A stretch of 64,000 nucleotides of DNA from an uncultured Lachnospiraceae bacterium (GTDB taxonomy: Bacteria > Bacillota > Clostridia > Lachnospirales > Lachnospiraceae), in contig CANOZK010000005.1 in NCBI GenBank assembly GCA_947571775.1, positions 166,088 through 230,087 on the forward strand. The letters are read 5' to 3'. Of this stretch, positions 51,505-59,093 are shown in pieces; the stretch's first letter is position 1, and each line of letters starts with the position of its first letter. The notes under the pieces are model-generated. The model was not told the origin of the DNA. It saw nothing but the letters and a program-made list of their open reading frames with translations, and did no database searches. The translations under genes were made by a program, and so were the position numbers.

Positions 51505-52478
51505 TGTCTGCCTCCTTTCTTTCCGAAAATATGACAAGCCACCTCATGTCCCGGTTCCAGCTCCATCAAGGTCGGGCGCTTCTGCCGGCATATCTCGATA
51601 CAATGTTCGCAGCGGTCCTGGAACGGGCAGCCTGTCGGAACATCCAGCGGACTCGGCGCCTCACTCTCGATACTCTCAATCTTTTTGGAAAAATCCATAT
51701 TGATATCAAATATCGCACCCATCAATGCCCTTGTATACGGATGCTCGGCCTTTGTATTCAAACTTTCAGCCGGAAGCACCTCCACAATATTTCCCAAATA
51801 CATGACCGCAATCTGATGGGCGAAAGACTGAATCAGTCCAAGGTCATGAGCAATAAACCCAATGGCAATATTTTTTTCCTTCTGTAATTTTACCACCAGT
51901 TCAATGATGGTTTTCTGCACGGATACATCCAGTGCGCAGGTGGCCTCATCCATCACCACAATCTCTGGTTCCAGCACAATGGCCCTGGCAATGGCGATAC
52001 GCTGCCGCTGCCCGCCGCTCATATTGTGGGGATACCGGTCTGCAAACTCTCCGGGCAAATCTACCAGCTCCAGGTATTTGCGCGCTACTGCGTCTTTTTC
52101 ACTCTTCTTAATCCGTCCAAAATTCATCAGGGGTTCGCAGATAATGTCGCGGATTTTCATTTTCGGGTTAAAGGAACCGGACGGATCCTGGAATACCATC
52201 TGAATTTTCTGGCGGTTCTGCCGAAGTTCCTCCCCTTTCATCTTTGTGATGTCTTTTCCGTGAAAAAGAATCTCTCCTTCCGTGGGGGTATCCAGAGAAA
52301 CCAAAAAGCGCATAAACGTACTTTTTCCGCATCCGGACTCGCCTACCAGCCCCAGGGTTTTTCCTTTATATAGCTTCAAATTGATATCGTTGCATGCCAC
52401 CAGGGTTCGGTGATTGGATGCCGGGAACTTCCGTGTCACATGTTTTGCGTCCAAAATTAAGTCTTTCTCATCAAACAT
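51501..52478 (-). CDS. Oligopeptide/nickel-type ABC ATPase (OppF-like)
   Basis: 325 residues. Walker A GESGCGKSTFMRFL, Q-loop MVFQDPSGSFNPK, signature MSGGQRQRIAIARAI and Walker B IVVMDEATCALD (Ala-Thr-Cys-Ala instead of the usual Pro-Thr-Ser-Ala), then the oligo_HPY tail with Cys ligands GCPFQDRCEHCIEICRQKRP. That tail is characteristic of Opp/Dpp/Nik ATPases. It overlaps the OppD-like gene by eight bases. The ATG at 52478 follows GGGAGGT. Confidence 0.92.
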   Translation of the reverse strand: MFDEKDLILDAKHVTRKFPASNHRTLVACNDINLKLYKGKTLGLVGESGCGKSTFMRFLVSLDTPTEGEILFHGKDITKMKGEELRQNRQKIQMVFQDPSGSFNPKMKIRDIICEPLMNFGRIKKSEKDAVARKYLELVDLPGEFADRYPHNMSGGQRQRIAIARAIVLEPEIVVMDEATCALDVSVQKTIIELVVKLQKEKNIAIGFIAHDLGLIQSFAHQIAVMYLGNIVEVLPAESLNTKAEHPYTRALMGAIFDINMDFSKKIESIESEAPSPLDVPTGCPFQDRCEHCIEICRQKRPTLMELEPGHEVACHIFGKKGGRQ

Positions 52479-53253
52479 AACGCATACCTCCCAACGACGG
52501 CACTGCATCCAGCAGATTCTTGGTGTAATCGCTCTGCGAATGGTGCAAAATCTGCTCGCGGTCGCCCGCGTCCACAATTTCCCCATTTTTCATAACAATA
52601 ATAGAATCCGCCATATAAGCGGCCACGCCCAGATTATGCGTCACCACAATAATACTGGTTTTGTACTCGTCCCGAAGCTCCATCATCTGACGGACAATCT
52701 GCGCCTGTGTCGTCACGTCCAGCGCGCTCGTCGGCTCGTCGGCCAGAAGCAGCTTGGGCTGAAACGTCATCGCCATGGCAATCCCTACCCTCTGGCGCAT
52801 ACCGCCGGACAACTGGAAAGGATAGCTTTTCATAATGTTATCGCCGCTTGGGAGGCGCATACGCTCCAACATCTTGATACCCATATCCCAAGCGTCTTTT
52901 TTCATCATATTCTTATGTGTACGGATGTATTCTACGAACTGTTTTCCAATAATCCGAGTCTGATTGGTCATCGCGCCGGAATCCTGAAAAATCATGGAAA
53001 TATCCGTACCGCGGAGCTTTCTCCACTCTTCCTTTGTATTGGACAGCAGGGATTTTCCTTCAAAGAGAATCTCTCCTTCGGTCACCTTGCCTCCTCCTCC
53101 CAAAAGTCCTAAAACCGCACGGATAACGGTGGTTTTTCCGCTCCCGCTCTCGCCTACAATGCTGCAGATCTTTCCCTGTTCAAGCGTAAGATTGAAGTTT
53201 CTGACTGTTGGGCGGTTTTTATAAGATATGGTCACGTCTTTTAGTTCCAACAT
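52471..53253 (-). CDS. Oligopeptide/nickel-type ABC ATPase (OppD-like, short)
   Basis: 260 residues. Walker A GESGSGKTTVIRAVLG, Q-loop MIFQDSGAMTN, signature LSGGMRQRVGIAMAM, Walker B LLLADEPTSALD, switch His VVTHNLG. It lacks the C-terminal oligo_HPY domain found in most OppD, giving a NikD-like length. Its partner ATPase follows. AAAGGAGGAAAC precedes the ATG. Confidence 0.92.
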   Translation of the reverse strand: MLELKDVTISYKNRPTVRNFNLTLEQGKICSIVGESGSGKTTVIRAVLGLLGGGGKVTEGEILFEGKSLLSNTKEEWRKLRGTDISMIFQDSGAMTNQTRIIGKQFVEYIRTHKNMMKKDAWDMGIKMLERMRLPSGDNIMKSYPFQLSGGMRQRVGIAMAMTFQPKLLLADEPTSALDVTTQAQIVRQMMELRDEYKTSIIVVTHNLGVAAYMADSIIVMKNGEIVDAGDREQILHHSQSDYTKNLLDAVPSLGGMRYV

Positions 53254-53268
53254 GATCCGTTTCCTCCT

Positions 53269-54090
53269 TTACTCGTCTCTGGGATCCAGCACATCCCGCA
53301 GGCTGTCGCCAAACAGATTGAAAACCACAACTACGACAAAGATTGCAAGGCCTGGGAAAATCATCAGCCATGGAGCCGCCGACATATACGCCCTGCCCTC
53401 GTTGAGCATCAGTCCCCACTCCGGCGTGGGCGCCTGCGCGCCAAACCCTAAGAAAGACAGCCCGGCCAGCTCCAGCATCATGCTTCCGATATCCGTAGCT
53501 CCTGTGATAATCAGAGTGGGAAGCGCATTCGGCAGCATATATTTTACCAGAATATACGGAGTCTTCGAGCCAGTGACAACCGCCGCGGCCACATAATCCC
53601 GGTGCCGGATTTTCAAAACCAGACTTCGCGCCAGGCGGGCATACTTCGTCCAGCTCACCATTGAAATCGCCAGAACCGCATTTTGGATACTGGCTCCTAA
53701 GATACCTGCAATGGCAATCGCCAGAACCATTCCCGGAAAGGATACCATCATATCGGAAAAACGCATAATCACAGCGTCCACAATCCCGCCGAAATATCCG
53801 GCCAGAATTCCCAGAACCGTACCTACGGCAAAAATAATCACAACCACGCTGAGAGCAGCCGTCAGGGAAGCTCTTGTCCCGAAAATCACGCGTGCAAAAA
53901 TATCCCTTCCCATTTTATCGGTTCCAAACCAATGCTCGCTGCTGGGTTTTTGCAGGGCATTTGCCAAAATACCTTCTGTCGGATCCTGCCCTCCTGTCAA
54001 AAACGGAGCAAAGACTGCAACCAGCACGACCAACAGAACCAGAAAGCAAAAGAATAAAAAAGATTTATTTTTTTTCACAAAATTGTTCAT
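53269..54090 (-). CDS. Oligopeptide/nickel-type ABC permease (OppC/NikC-like)
   Basis: 273 residues with six membrane helices. WFGTDKMGRDIFARVIFGTR near 50-70 is the hallmark of OppC/DppC/NikC, and the EAA-type loop is RHRDYVAAAVVTGSKTPYIL near 160-180. It is seven bases after its partner permease gene. Confidence 0.92.
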   Translation of the reverse strand: MNNFVKKNKSFLFFCFLVLLVVLVAVFAPFLTGGQDPTEGILANALQKPSSEHWFGTDKMGRDIFARVIFGTRASLTAALSVVVIIFAVGTVLGILAGYFGGIVDAVIMRFSDMMVSFPGMVLAIAIAGILGASIQNAVLAISMVSWTKYARLARSLVLKIRHRDYVAAAVVTGSKTPYILVKYMLPNALPTLIITGATDIGSMMLELAGLSFLGFGAQAPTPEWGLMLNEGRAYMSAAPWLMIFPGLAIFVVVVVFNLFGDSLRDVLDPRDE

Positions 54091-54097
54091 CGCCCGA

Positions 54098-55036
54098 TCA
54101 CCTCTTTTCTCTCATTCTTGGATCTACAAAGTTGTAAGAAATATCCACCACAAGGTTGATCACCATATAAATCAGTGCAATCCATAACACATATCCCTGA
54201 ATCAGCGGATAATCGTAGGATGTAATCGCCGACACGGCCAGACTTCCCAGGCCCGGATAGGAGAAAATGACTTCCACAACCGCCGTACCGCCAAGCAGAT
54301 TTCCCACGGACAGACCCAGCATCGTAATCAGCGGAAGTAAGGAATTGGGAAATACATTCAGCCAGAGGATCTTCCATTCCTTTACGCCTCGTGCCCGCGC
54401 TCCGATCACATAGTCCTGGTTCAGTTCTTCCAAAACGGCGGTACGCACCTGCCTGGTATACTTCGCGGACATGGCAAAAGCAAGGGTTACTGCCGGAAGA
54501 ATCATGTTTTTAAATGTTATATCCGTAGAAACCACCTGGAGCCATTTCAATTTTACACAAAAAAAGGAAATCAACAAAAGTCCTACCCAGAAATTGGGAA
54601 CAGATACGCCCAGAAAAGTAAACGCCCGAACCAGGTTGTCAATCCATTTGTTTTTGTTTACCGCCGCCAGCATTCCGAAAGGAATAGAGACTATCAGCAT
54701 TAAAATCATCGAAAACAGCGCCAGCTTCATCGTCGGCCACAATCTGGAACCCAGAAGATCCAGCACCGGCTTTTTCAAAGAATAGGAAGTGCCGAAATCC
54801 CCTTTCAGACAACTGGTCAGCCAGTCCCCGTACTGAACCAGAAACGGACGGTTCAACCCCATCTCTTCTCTGGTTTGCTGCATGACTTCCTCACTGGGCA
54901 CAATCCCTGACGCCGCATACATGGTGCGCACCGGGTCGCCAGGCGCCATATATGTCAAAAGAAAGGTCAGAAAACTGATACCAATGAGCACAATCACAAT
55001 CTGCCCCAGTCTTCTTCCCAATTGTTTTATAGACAA
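54098..55036 (-). CDS. Oligopeptide/nickel-type ABC permease (OppB/NikB-like)
   Basis: 312 residues with six membrane helices. IVIVLIGISFLTFLLTYMAP, followed by GDPVRTM, is the conserved N-terminus of the OppB/DppB/NikB family; the EAA-type loop is LNQDYVIGARARGVKEWKIL. A GCCGGGA/TCCCGGC hairpin stands between it and the binding-protein gene, probably lowering permease expression relative to the lipoprotein. Confidence 0.92.
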   Translation of the reverse strand: MSIKQLGRRLGQIVIVLIGISFLTFLLTYMAPGDPVRTMYAASGIVPSEEVMQQTREEMGLNRPFLVQYGDWLTSCLKGDFGTSYSLKKPVLDLLGSRLWPTMKLALFSMILMLIVSIPFGMLAAVNKNKWIDNLVRAFTFLGVSVPNFWVGLLLISFFCVKLKWLQVVSTDITFKNMILPAVTLAFAMSAKYTRQVRTAVLEELNQDYVIGARARGVKEWKILWLNVFPNSLLPLITMLGLSVGNLLGGTAVVEVIFSYPGLGSLAVSAITSYDYPLIQGYVLWIALIYMVINLVVDISYNFVDPRMREKR

Positions 55037-55076
55037 ATCCCTTCTCCTCCTTTCGGATCCCGTCCGTTGTTTGGGA

Positions 55077-55101
55077 GCCGGGAGGTATCAACCATCCCGG
55101 C
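55077..55101 (-). terminator. Intra-operon hairpin between binding protein and permease genes
   Basis: GCCGGGA (55077-55083) pairs with TCCCGGC (55095-55101). There is no strong T run, so it may protect the 3' end of the lipoprotein message or act as a partial terminator. Confidence 0.5.
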
Positions 55102-55118
55102 TGTAATTGTCTGTATTC

Positions 55119-56810
55119 TTATTTCGGTGCAATTTCTGTGGAAAGCCAGTAGTAATCTACAGTATGGATATCTGCGCCGCTTACTTTTGATGCATTGGAA
55201 AGGAAGGTGCTGTTGTAATAGCCGTGTACCAATACTGCACAATCGTCAATCAAAATCTGTTCCATCTGGATAACCAGGTCTGCACGCTCGTCCACGTCTG
55301 TGGAAGCCATGTACTGGTCGTACAGCTCGTCGTACTCGTCGTTCTCATACCAGCAGTAATTGGTTCCCTGGCTGTTTACATAGAATTCGCTTCCTTTGTC
55401 GCCGCCGTACCAGTTTTTCAGGAATGCACTTGGTTCGCCAGTGCCAACGGTTGTCCAGTTGGAGTCGCACAGGTCATATTCTCCGGCCTGCATCATGTTC
55501 CACTCTGTATCGGAGTCCGTATTGGTTACGTTTACATCAATGCCGATTTCAGACAGAGAGATCTGAATGGCTTCTGCAAAATCGCTCAAGCATCTATTTG
55601 TATATGTAATGTACTGCAAAGTGATTTTCTCGCCGTCCAGTTCACGGAATCCGTCGCCGTCGCTGTCTACGATACCAGCATCGTCCAAAAGCTTCTTTGC
55701 GCCGTCTACATCGTACGCAAAATCGTTTTTCAGAGATTCATAATCATAAGAAAGAGTGGATGGAAGTACAGCAGGACCGTAAGTATACATGCCGCCGACG
55801 GTTACATCACAAAGGGTCTGGCCGTCTACTGCTTTGAATACAGCCTGTCTCAAGGCTTCGTTTTTGCCCAGAATTCCGTTAAAATTTACATACGCAAAGC
55901 CGCTTCTCATACCAGGTGTTTTGGATACATAGAATGCATCGTCGTTGGAGAGTTCCTCCAAATCGCTGGCAGTGGTAATATTCTCGGTCAAGTCGATGTC
56001 GCCGGTCTTCAGCGCGCTTGCTTTGGTACTGTCGTCCTCGATGAAGATAACGGAAACGCTGTCATAGGGAACTTCCCCGTTCCAATAATTGTCGTTTTTT
56101 ACCAGCTCGGAACACTTGGTGGTCTCATCCATGGACTCAATCACATAGGGGCCGGTGCCGATAACCGATGTGCTGTCTGCAGTGTAGTCATGCTCTGCGT
56201 CTGTGAGGTCGCCCTCTACATCGATGATAGTATAAAACGGGAAACATAGAATGGATGTGATGTCCGCATAAGCTTCTTTGGTTACAATCGTAACGGTGTT
56301 TGCATCCGCGTCCGCGGTAATGGAATCCGTTTCCAGGTAAGTCTCCGGTGTGGAACTCTTCTTATCCGTTGCACAGACTGTATACAGACGATTCAGAGAA
56401 TCCGCTACCGCCTGGGCGTTGCAGTCATTGCCGTTGGAGAATTTCACGCCGTCACGAATGTGGAACGTCCAAGTCTTATTGTCATCCGATACTTTATATT
56501 CATCACAGAGATTATAATCCACTGTCAAATCATCCTTAAATTTAAACAAGCCCTCGGTAACCCCGTGGCGGGTACCGTCCCAGGCTGCATTCTGATATTC
56601 TGCGGGGTCATATGAGGTAGAATATACATAACACCCAAAATTCAGATGCTTGTCGTCTCCGTCGGACTTTGCTTGTTCTGTCGCCGCGCTGCCGGAACCT
56701 GATCCAGAACCACTATCAGAACCTCCGCCGCCACATCCGGCCAACGCCCCGATCGTCAATGCTCCGGTCATCCCAAACAGTAACAATTTTCTCAGCAAAT
56801 TATTTTTCAT
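55119..56810 (-). CDS. Oligopeptide/nickel-type ABC substrate-binding lipoprotein under a B12 riboswitch
   Basis: 563 residues. The lipoprotein signal ends in GALAGCGGG (Cys about 25), then a Gly/Ser linker and an SBP_bac_5 domain with YDPAEYQNAAWDGTRHGVTE at the start, DNKTWTFHIRDGVKFSNGND near 105-125 and FAYVNFNGILGKNEALRQAV near 300. The acidic segment DDAGIVDSDGDGFRELDGEK is a common insertion. GGAGGACG precedes the ATG at 56810. Family members carry peptides, nickel, heme or cobalt-like ligands. The cobalamin riboswitch upstream argues for cobalt or a corrinoid (or a precursor) rather than peptides. Confidence 0.88.
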   Translation of the reverse strand: MKNNLLRKLLLFGMTGALTIGALAGCGGGGSDSGSGSGSGSAATEQAKSDGDDKHLNFGCYVYSTSYDPAEYQNAAWDGTRHGVTEGLFKFKDDLTVDYNLCDEYKVSDDNKTWTFHIRDGVKFSNGNDCNAQAVADSLNRLYTVCATDKKSSTPETYLETDSITADADANTVTIVTKEAYADITSILCFPFYTIIDVEGDLTDAEHDYTADSTSVIGTGPYVIESMDETTKCSELVKNDNYWNGEVPYDSVSVIFIEDDSTKASALKTGDIDLTENITTASDLEELSNDDAFYVSKTPGMRSGFAYVNFNGILGKNEALRQAVFKAVDGQTLCDVTVGGMYTYGPAVLPSTLSYDYESLKNDFAYDVDGAKKLLDDAGIVDSDGDGFRELDGEKITLQYITYTNRCLSDFAEAIQISLSEIGIDVNVTNTDSDTEWNMMQAGEYDLCDSNWTTVGTGEPSAFLKNWYGGDKGSEFYVNSQGTNYCWYENDEYDELYDQYMASTDVDERADLVIQMEQILIDDCAVLVHGYYNSTFLSNASKVSGADIHTVDYYWLSTEIAPK

Positions 56811-56854
56811 TTTTTCGTCCTCCACTCTTTTCTAAGTTTCCGTCCATAAAGATC

Positions 56855-56884
56855 AAAAAAGCCAACTGTTTTCACAGTTGACTT
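56855..56884 (-). terminator. Leader terminator, candidate expression platform of the cobalamin riboswitch
   Basis: On the minus strand AAGTCAACTGT pairs with ACAGTTGGCTT around a GAAA tetraloop (stems 56884-56874 and 56869-56859) and runs into six T. It lies about 190 bases after the aptamer and 45 before the first gene, as expected of an attenuator. Confidence 0.8.
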
Positions 56885-56905
56885 ACTCTCAAACTAACGA
56901 TACCT

Positions 56906-56977
56906 TTATATAAACATCAGACCTACAAGCGCCCAGAAAAATAGATACAGAAAAACAATTTTCCTCTTATAGATCAC
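56906..56977 (-). CDS. Possible 23-residue membrane peptide in the riboswitch leader
   Basis: A GTG at 56977-56975 opens 23 codons that read like one membrane helix with a positive N-terminus: MIYKRK, then IVFLYLFFWALVGLMFI, stop TAA at 56908-56906. The only Shine-Dalgarno-like AGG is too far upstream (about 14 bases), which counts against it. It lies between aptamer and terminator. It could be a real small protein, a leader peptide, or chance. Confidence 0.3.
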   Translation of the reverse strand: MIYKRKIVFLYLFFWALVGLMFI

Positions 56978-57073
56978 ATTTTAATCGCTTACCTGCCGTC
57001 TATCTTCGCCGAGCCAAAACCTGGTACGCACTAGCATGAATACTCTCATCAACCGTAAGATGGATTCACAGAA

Positions 57074-57231
57074 GCTATAAGCAGTTCTCCTGACTTAAGG
57101 TCATCGCTCTCTGTGCCTTCCCAGAATGTAGCATTCCAGTGACATATGTACAGTTCGCTCGCTATCACAGTGACGGGATCGTATCGGATTTAAACCGATT
57201 TGTCTATTAATCCGTTTATGGAACTTATAGC
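57074..57231 (-). ncRNA. Cobalamin riboswitch (full-length form)
   Basis: On the minus strand, P1 is GCTATAAG (57231-57224) with CTTATAGC (57081-57074). Between them are the GGTTTAAATCCGATACGATC region, CCCGTCACTGTGA, a CACTGG and GGGAAGG peripheral arm, and the B12 box AAGTCAGGAGAACTGC (about 57096-57081). This is the complete cobalamin aptamer. Ligand binding normally favours the downstream terminator (56855-56884) and so represses the transporter genes when cobalamin is plentiful. Confidence 0.92.
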
Positions 57232-57273
57232 CTGCCTACAATAAATGATTATTGATCTTATGAACTTTTTTAT

Positions 57274-57302
57274 ATTATACTCTGCTTTTTGTGAAATGTC
57301 AA
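57274..57302 (-). promoter_or_regulatory. Sigma-A promoter of the B12-controlled transporter operon
   Basis: On the minus strand TTGACA (57302-57297), 17 nt, TATAAT (57279-57274). Both hexamers are perfect. It gives a leader of about 455 bases that contains the riboswitch, a possible small ORF and the terminator, accounting for the 627-base gene-free stretch. Confidence 0.85.
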
Positions 57303-57365
57303 CCGTATTTCGACAAAAAGGCGAGAGGAGTATTACTGAATTTTATGTGTTTTTTCAAAAAAAAC

Positions 57366-57394
57366 TTGCCCCGAATTGTGAAAAACTCTATAAT
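57366..57394 (+). promoter_or_regulatory. Promoter of the DUF1836 gene
   Basis: TTGCCC (57366-57371), 17 nt, TATAAT (57389-57394), with a 40-base leader. Confidence 0.6.
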
Positions 57395-57437
57395 ATATAG
57401 GTGAAAAACAGATAACAAAGATAAAAAAGGTGGTTTC

Positions 57438-58082
57438 ATGAAAATAGACAACAAAGAAATTATGAACAGTATCCTCAAAAGTATCTCCAAGCTCGGCTAC
57501 ATCGATCCAGACGATCTGCCCAACATCCACTTATACATGGATCAAGTGACTACTTTTATGGACGCCCAATTGGAATCTACCAAACGTCATCCGCAGGACA
57601 AGATTCTGACAAAGACGATGATTAATAATTATGCGAAAAACCGTCTGCTTCCGCCGCCTGAGAAGAAAAAATACGGCAAAGAGCATTTGCTGCTGTTGAT
57701 TTTTATCTATTATTTTAAAAATATCCTCTCCATCAACGATATCCAGTCCCTGCTCGGCCCTATCACAAACAAGTATTTTGAAAACAAGGACGGATGGAAT
57801 CTAAAAGATATTTACACAGAAGTTTTCAGTATGGAAAAAGGCCAGATTGAATACCTGGAAAAAGATTTGATCAAACGGTATCACGTGGCCGGCGAAACTT
57901 TTTCCCAAGCTCCAGAAGAAGATCGGGAATATTTGCAGTTGTTTTCTTTTCTCTGTCTGCTCAGCTTCGACGTCTATGTCAAAAAAATGCTTTTGGAAAA
58001 AATTCTGGACGACATCAAAGAATGCGATTCTCCTCAAAAGGAAGATTCCGCTGGGACAAAGAAAGGAAAAAAGAAAGAATAG
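57438..58082 (+). CDS. DUF1836 domain protein
   Basis: 214 residues. The region about 50-150 (ILTKTMINNYAKNRLLPPPE, then KKKYGKEHLLLLIFIYYFKN) matches DUF1836, in which the N-terminal part resembles a MerR-like helix-turn-helix with the conserved NYxK...PPPxxKKY motif. Members are probable DNA-binding proteins in Firmicutes, with no defined target. The C-terminus is very basic (KKGKKKE). AAAAAAGGTGG precedes the ATG. Confidence 0.85.
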   Translation: MKIDNKEIMNSILKSISKLGYIDPDDLPNIHLYMDQVTTFMDAQLESTKRHPQDKILTKTMINNYAKNRLLPPPEKKKYGKEHLLLLIFIYYFKNILSINDIQSLLGPITNKYFENKDGWNLKDIYTEVFSMEKGQIEYLEKDLIKRYHVAGETFSQAPEEDREYLQLFSFLCLLSFDVYVKKMLLEKILDDIKECDSPQKEDSAGTKKGKKKE

Positions 58083-58121
58083 CGCAAGCATGAAAATATC
58101 TGAACGCTTCCAAAATTAAGA

Positions 58122-58151
58122 AAAACGCGGGGCTAAATATCCCCGGTTTTT
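58122..58151 (+). terminator. Terminator of the DUF1836 gene, overlapping the yhaM 3' end
   Basis: AAAACGCGGGG pairs imperfectly with CCCCGGTTTTT around CTAAATAT. The yhaM stop codon lies in the loop, so the two convergent genes share it. Confidence 0.65.
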
Positions 58152-59080
58152 CTCAGATTGGATTCAAACAACCGATTGTATCCGATCCATTCCTTCTTCT
58201 GTCCTGCCGCCCCGAAGACCTCTGTCAGCGTCTCCATACGCGCGTCCGTATTATCTGCCAGATTCAGAGCAACGGCTTCCGCAAGGGCTGGTTTCTTTGG
58301 CGAACCGTATTCCAATTCCCCGTGATGGGAGAGGATACAATGTTTCAGTTCGCTGGCCAAGATAGCTGGGAAGTCCGGTATTTCCCGGATAATGTCGTGG
58401 AGCATCTCCGTCCCAATCACAATATGCCCCAATAGCTGACCGTCGTCGGTATAGTCATTCAGCGGAAACGCAGACAGCTCTCTTGTCTTTCCGATATCGT
58501 GGCAGAGCGCCGCAGTAACCAGCAAGTCCCTGTTCAGCACCGGATAAGAGGCCGCGTAAAAATCGCACAGCTTTGCCACCCCGATGGTATGCTCCAGCAG
58601 GCCGCCGATAAAACCATGATGCACGGTTTTTGCCGCGGAATGATTCTGAAAAATTTCCAAAAATTCTTTGTCTTCAACAAAAAGTTTATGCAAAAGCTGC
58701 GACAGATACGGATTTTTTACCGAATGGATATAACCCAGCAGCTTTTTTGTCATCTCATCCACGCTGTTCTCGCTGACAGGAAGATAATCCGCCGGAATGA
58801 ATTCCCCTTCTTTCGCTCTGCGCACCCGTTTGATACTGATCTGCAAAGCCCCGGCAAAACTGTTGACATCCCCCACAATGGCAATGTAATCCATACTGCT
58901 GAATTCATCAATGCCCTGGGAATTGGGGTCCCAGATTTTTGCATCAATGACACCTGTTTTGTCCTGCAAAATCAAGCTTTCGTAAGGTTTTCCATTCTTG
59001 GTCACGGCCGCCTGCTTCTGTTTGCACAGATAGATATCTCCAACCCGCTCTCCTTCGCGTAAATCGCTGATAAATTTCAT
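58133..59080 (-). CDS. yhaM: YhaM-family 3'-5' exoribonuclease (OB fold plus HD domain)
   Basis: 315 residues. The OB domain (about 1-90: KFISDLREGERVGDIYLCKQ, KNGKPYESLILQDKTG) is followed by an HD phosphohydrolase domain with HHGFIGGLLEHTIGVA near 165 and ALCHDIGKTREL near 205, plus later His ligands (HCILSHHGELEYG). This architecture defines YhaM/CbfA, which trims RNA and single-stranded DNA 3' ends with Mn. GGAGGGAAAA fixes the ATG at 59080. It follows the HtrA-like gene by 13 bases and is probably cotranscribed. Confidence 0.92.
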   Translation of the reverse strand: MKFISDLREGERVGDIYLCKQKQAAVTKNGKPYESLILQDKTGVIDAKIWDPNSQGIDEFSSMDYIAIVGDVNSFAGALQISIKRVRRAKEGEFIPADYLPVSENSVDEMTKKLLGYIHSVKNPYLSQLLHKLFVEDKEFLEIFQNHSAAKTVHHGFIGGLLEHTIGVAKLCDFYAASYPVLNRDLLVTAALCHDIGKTRELSAFPLNDYTDDGQLLGHIVIGTEMLHDIIREIPDFPAILASELKHCILSHHGELEYGSPKKPALAEAVALNLADNTDARMETLTEVFGAAGQKKEWIGYNRLFESNLRKTGDI

Positions 59081-59093
59081 TTTTCCTCCCTCT

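Noticed and set aside
55224..56249. 341-codon plus-strand open frame
   Set aside because: Shadow of the OppA-like lipoprotein gene; the protein is Cys- and Val-rich without a recognisable fold.
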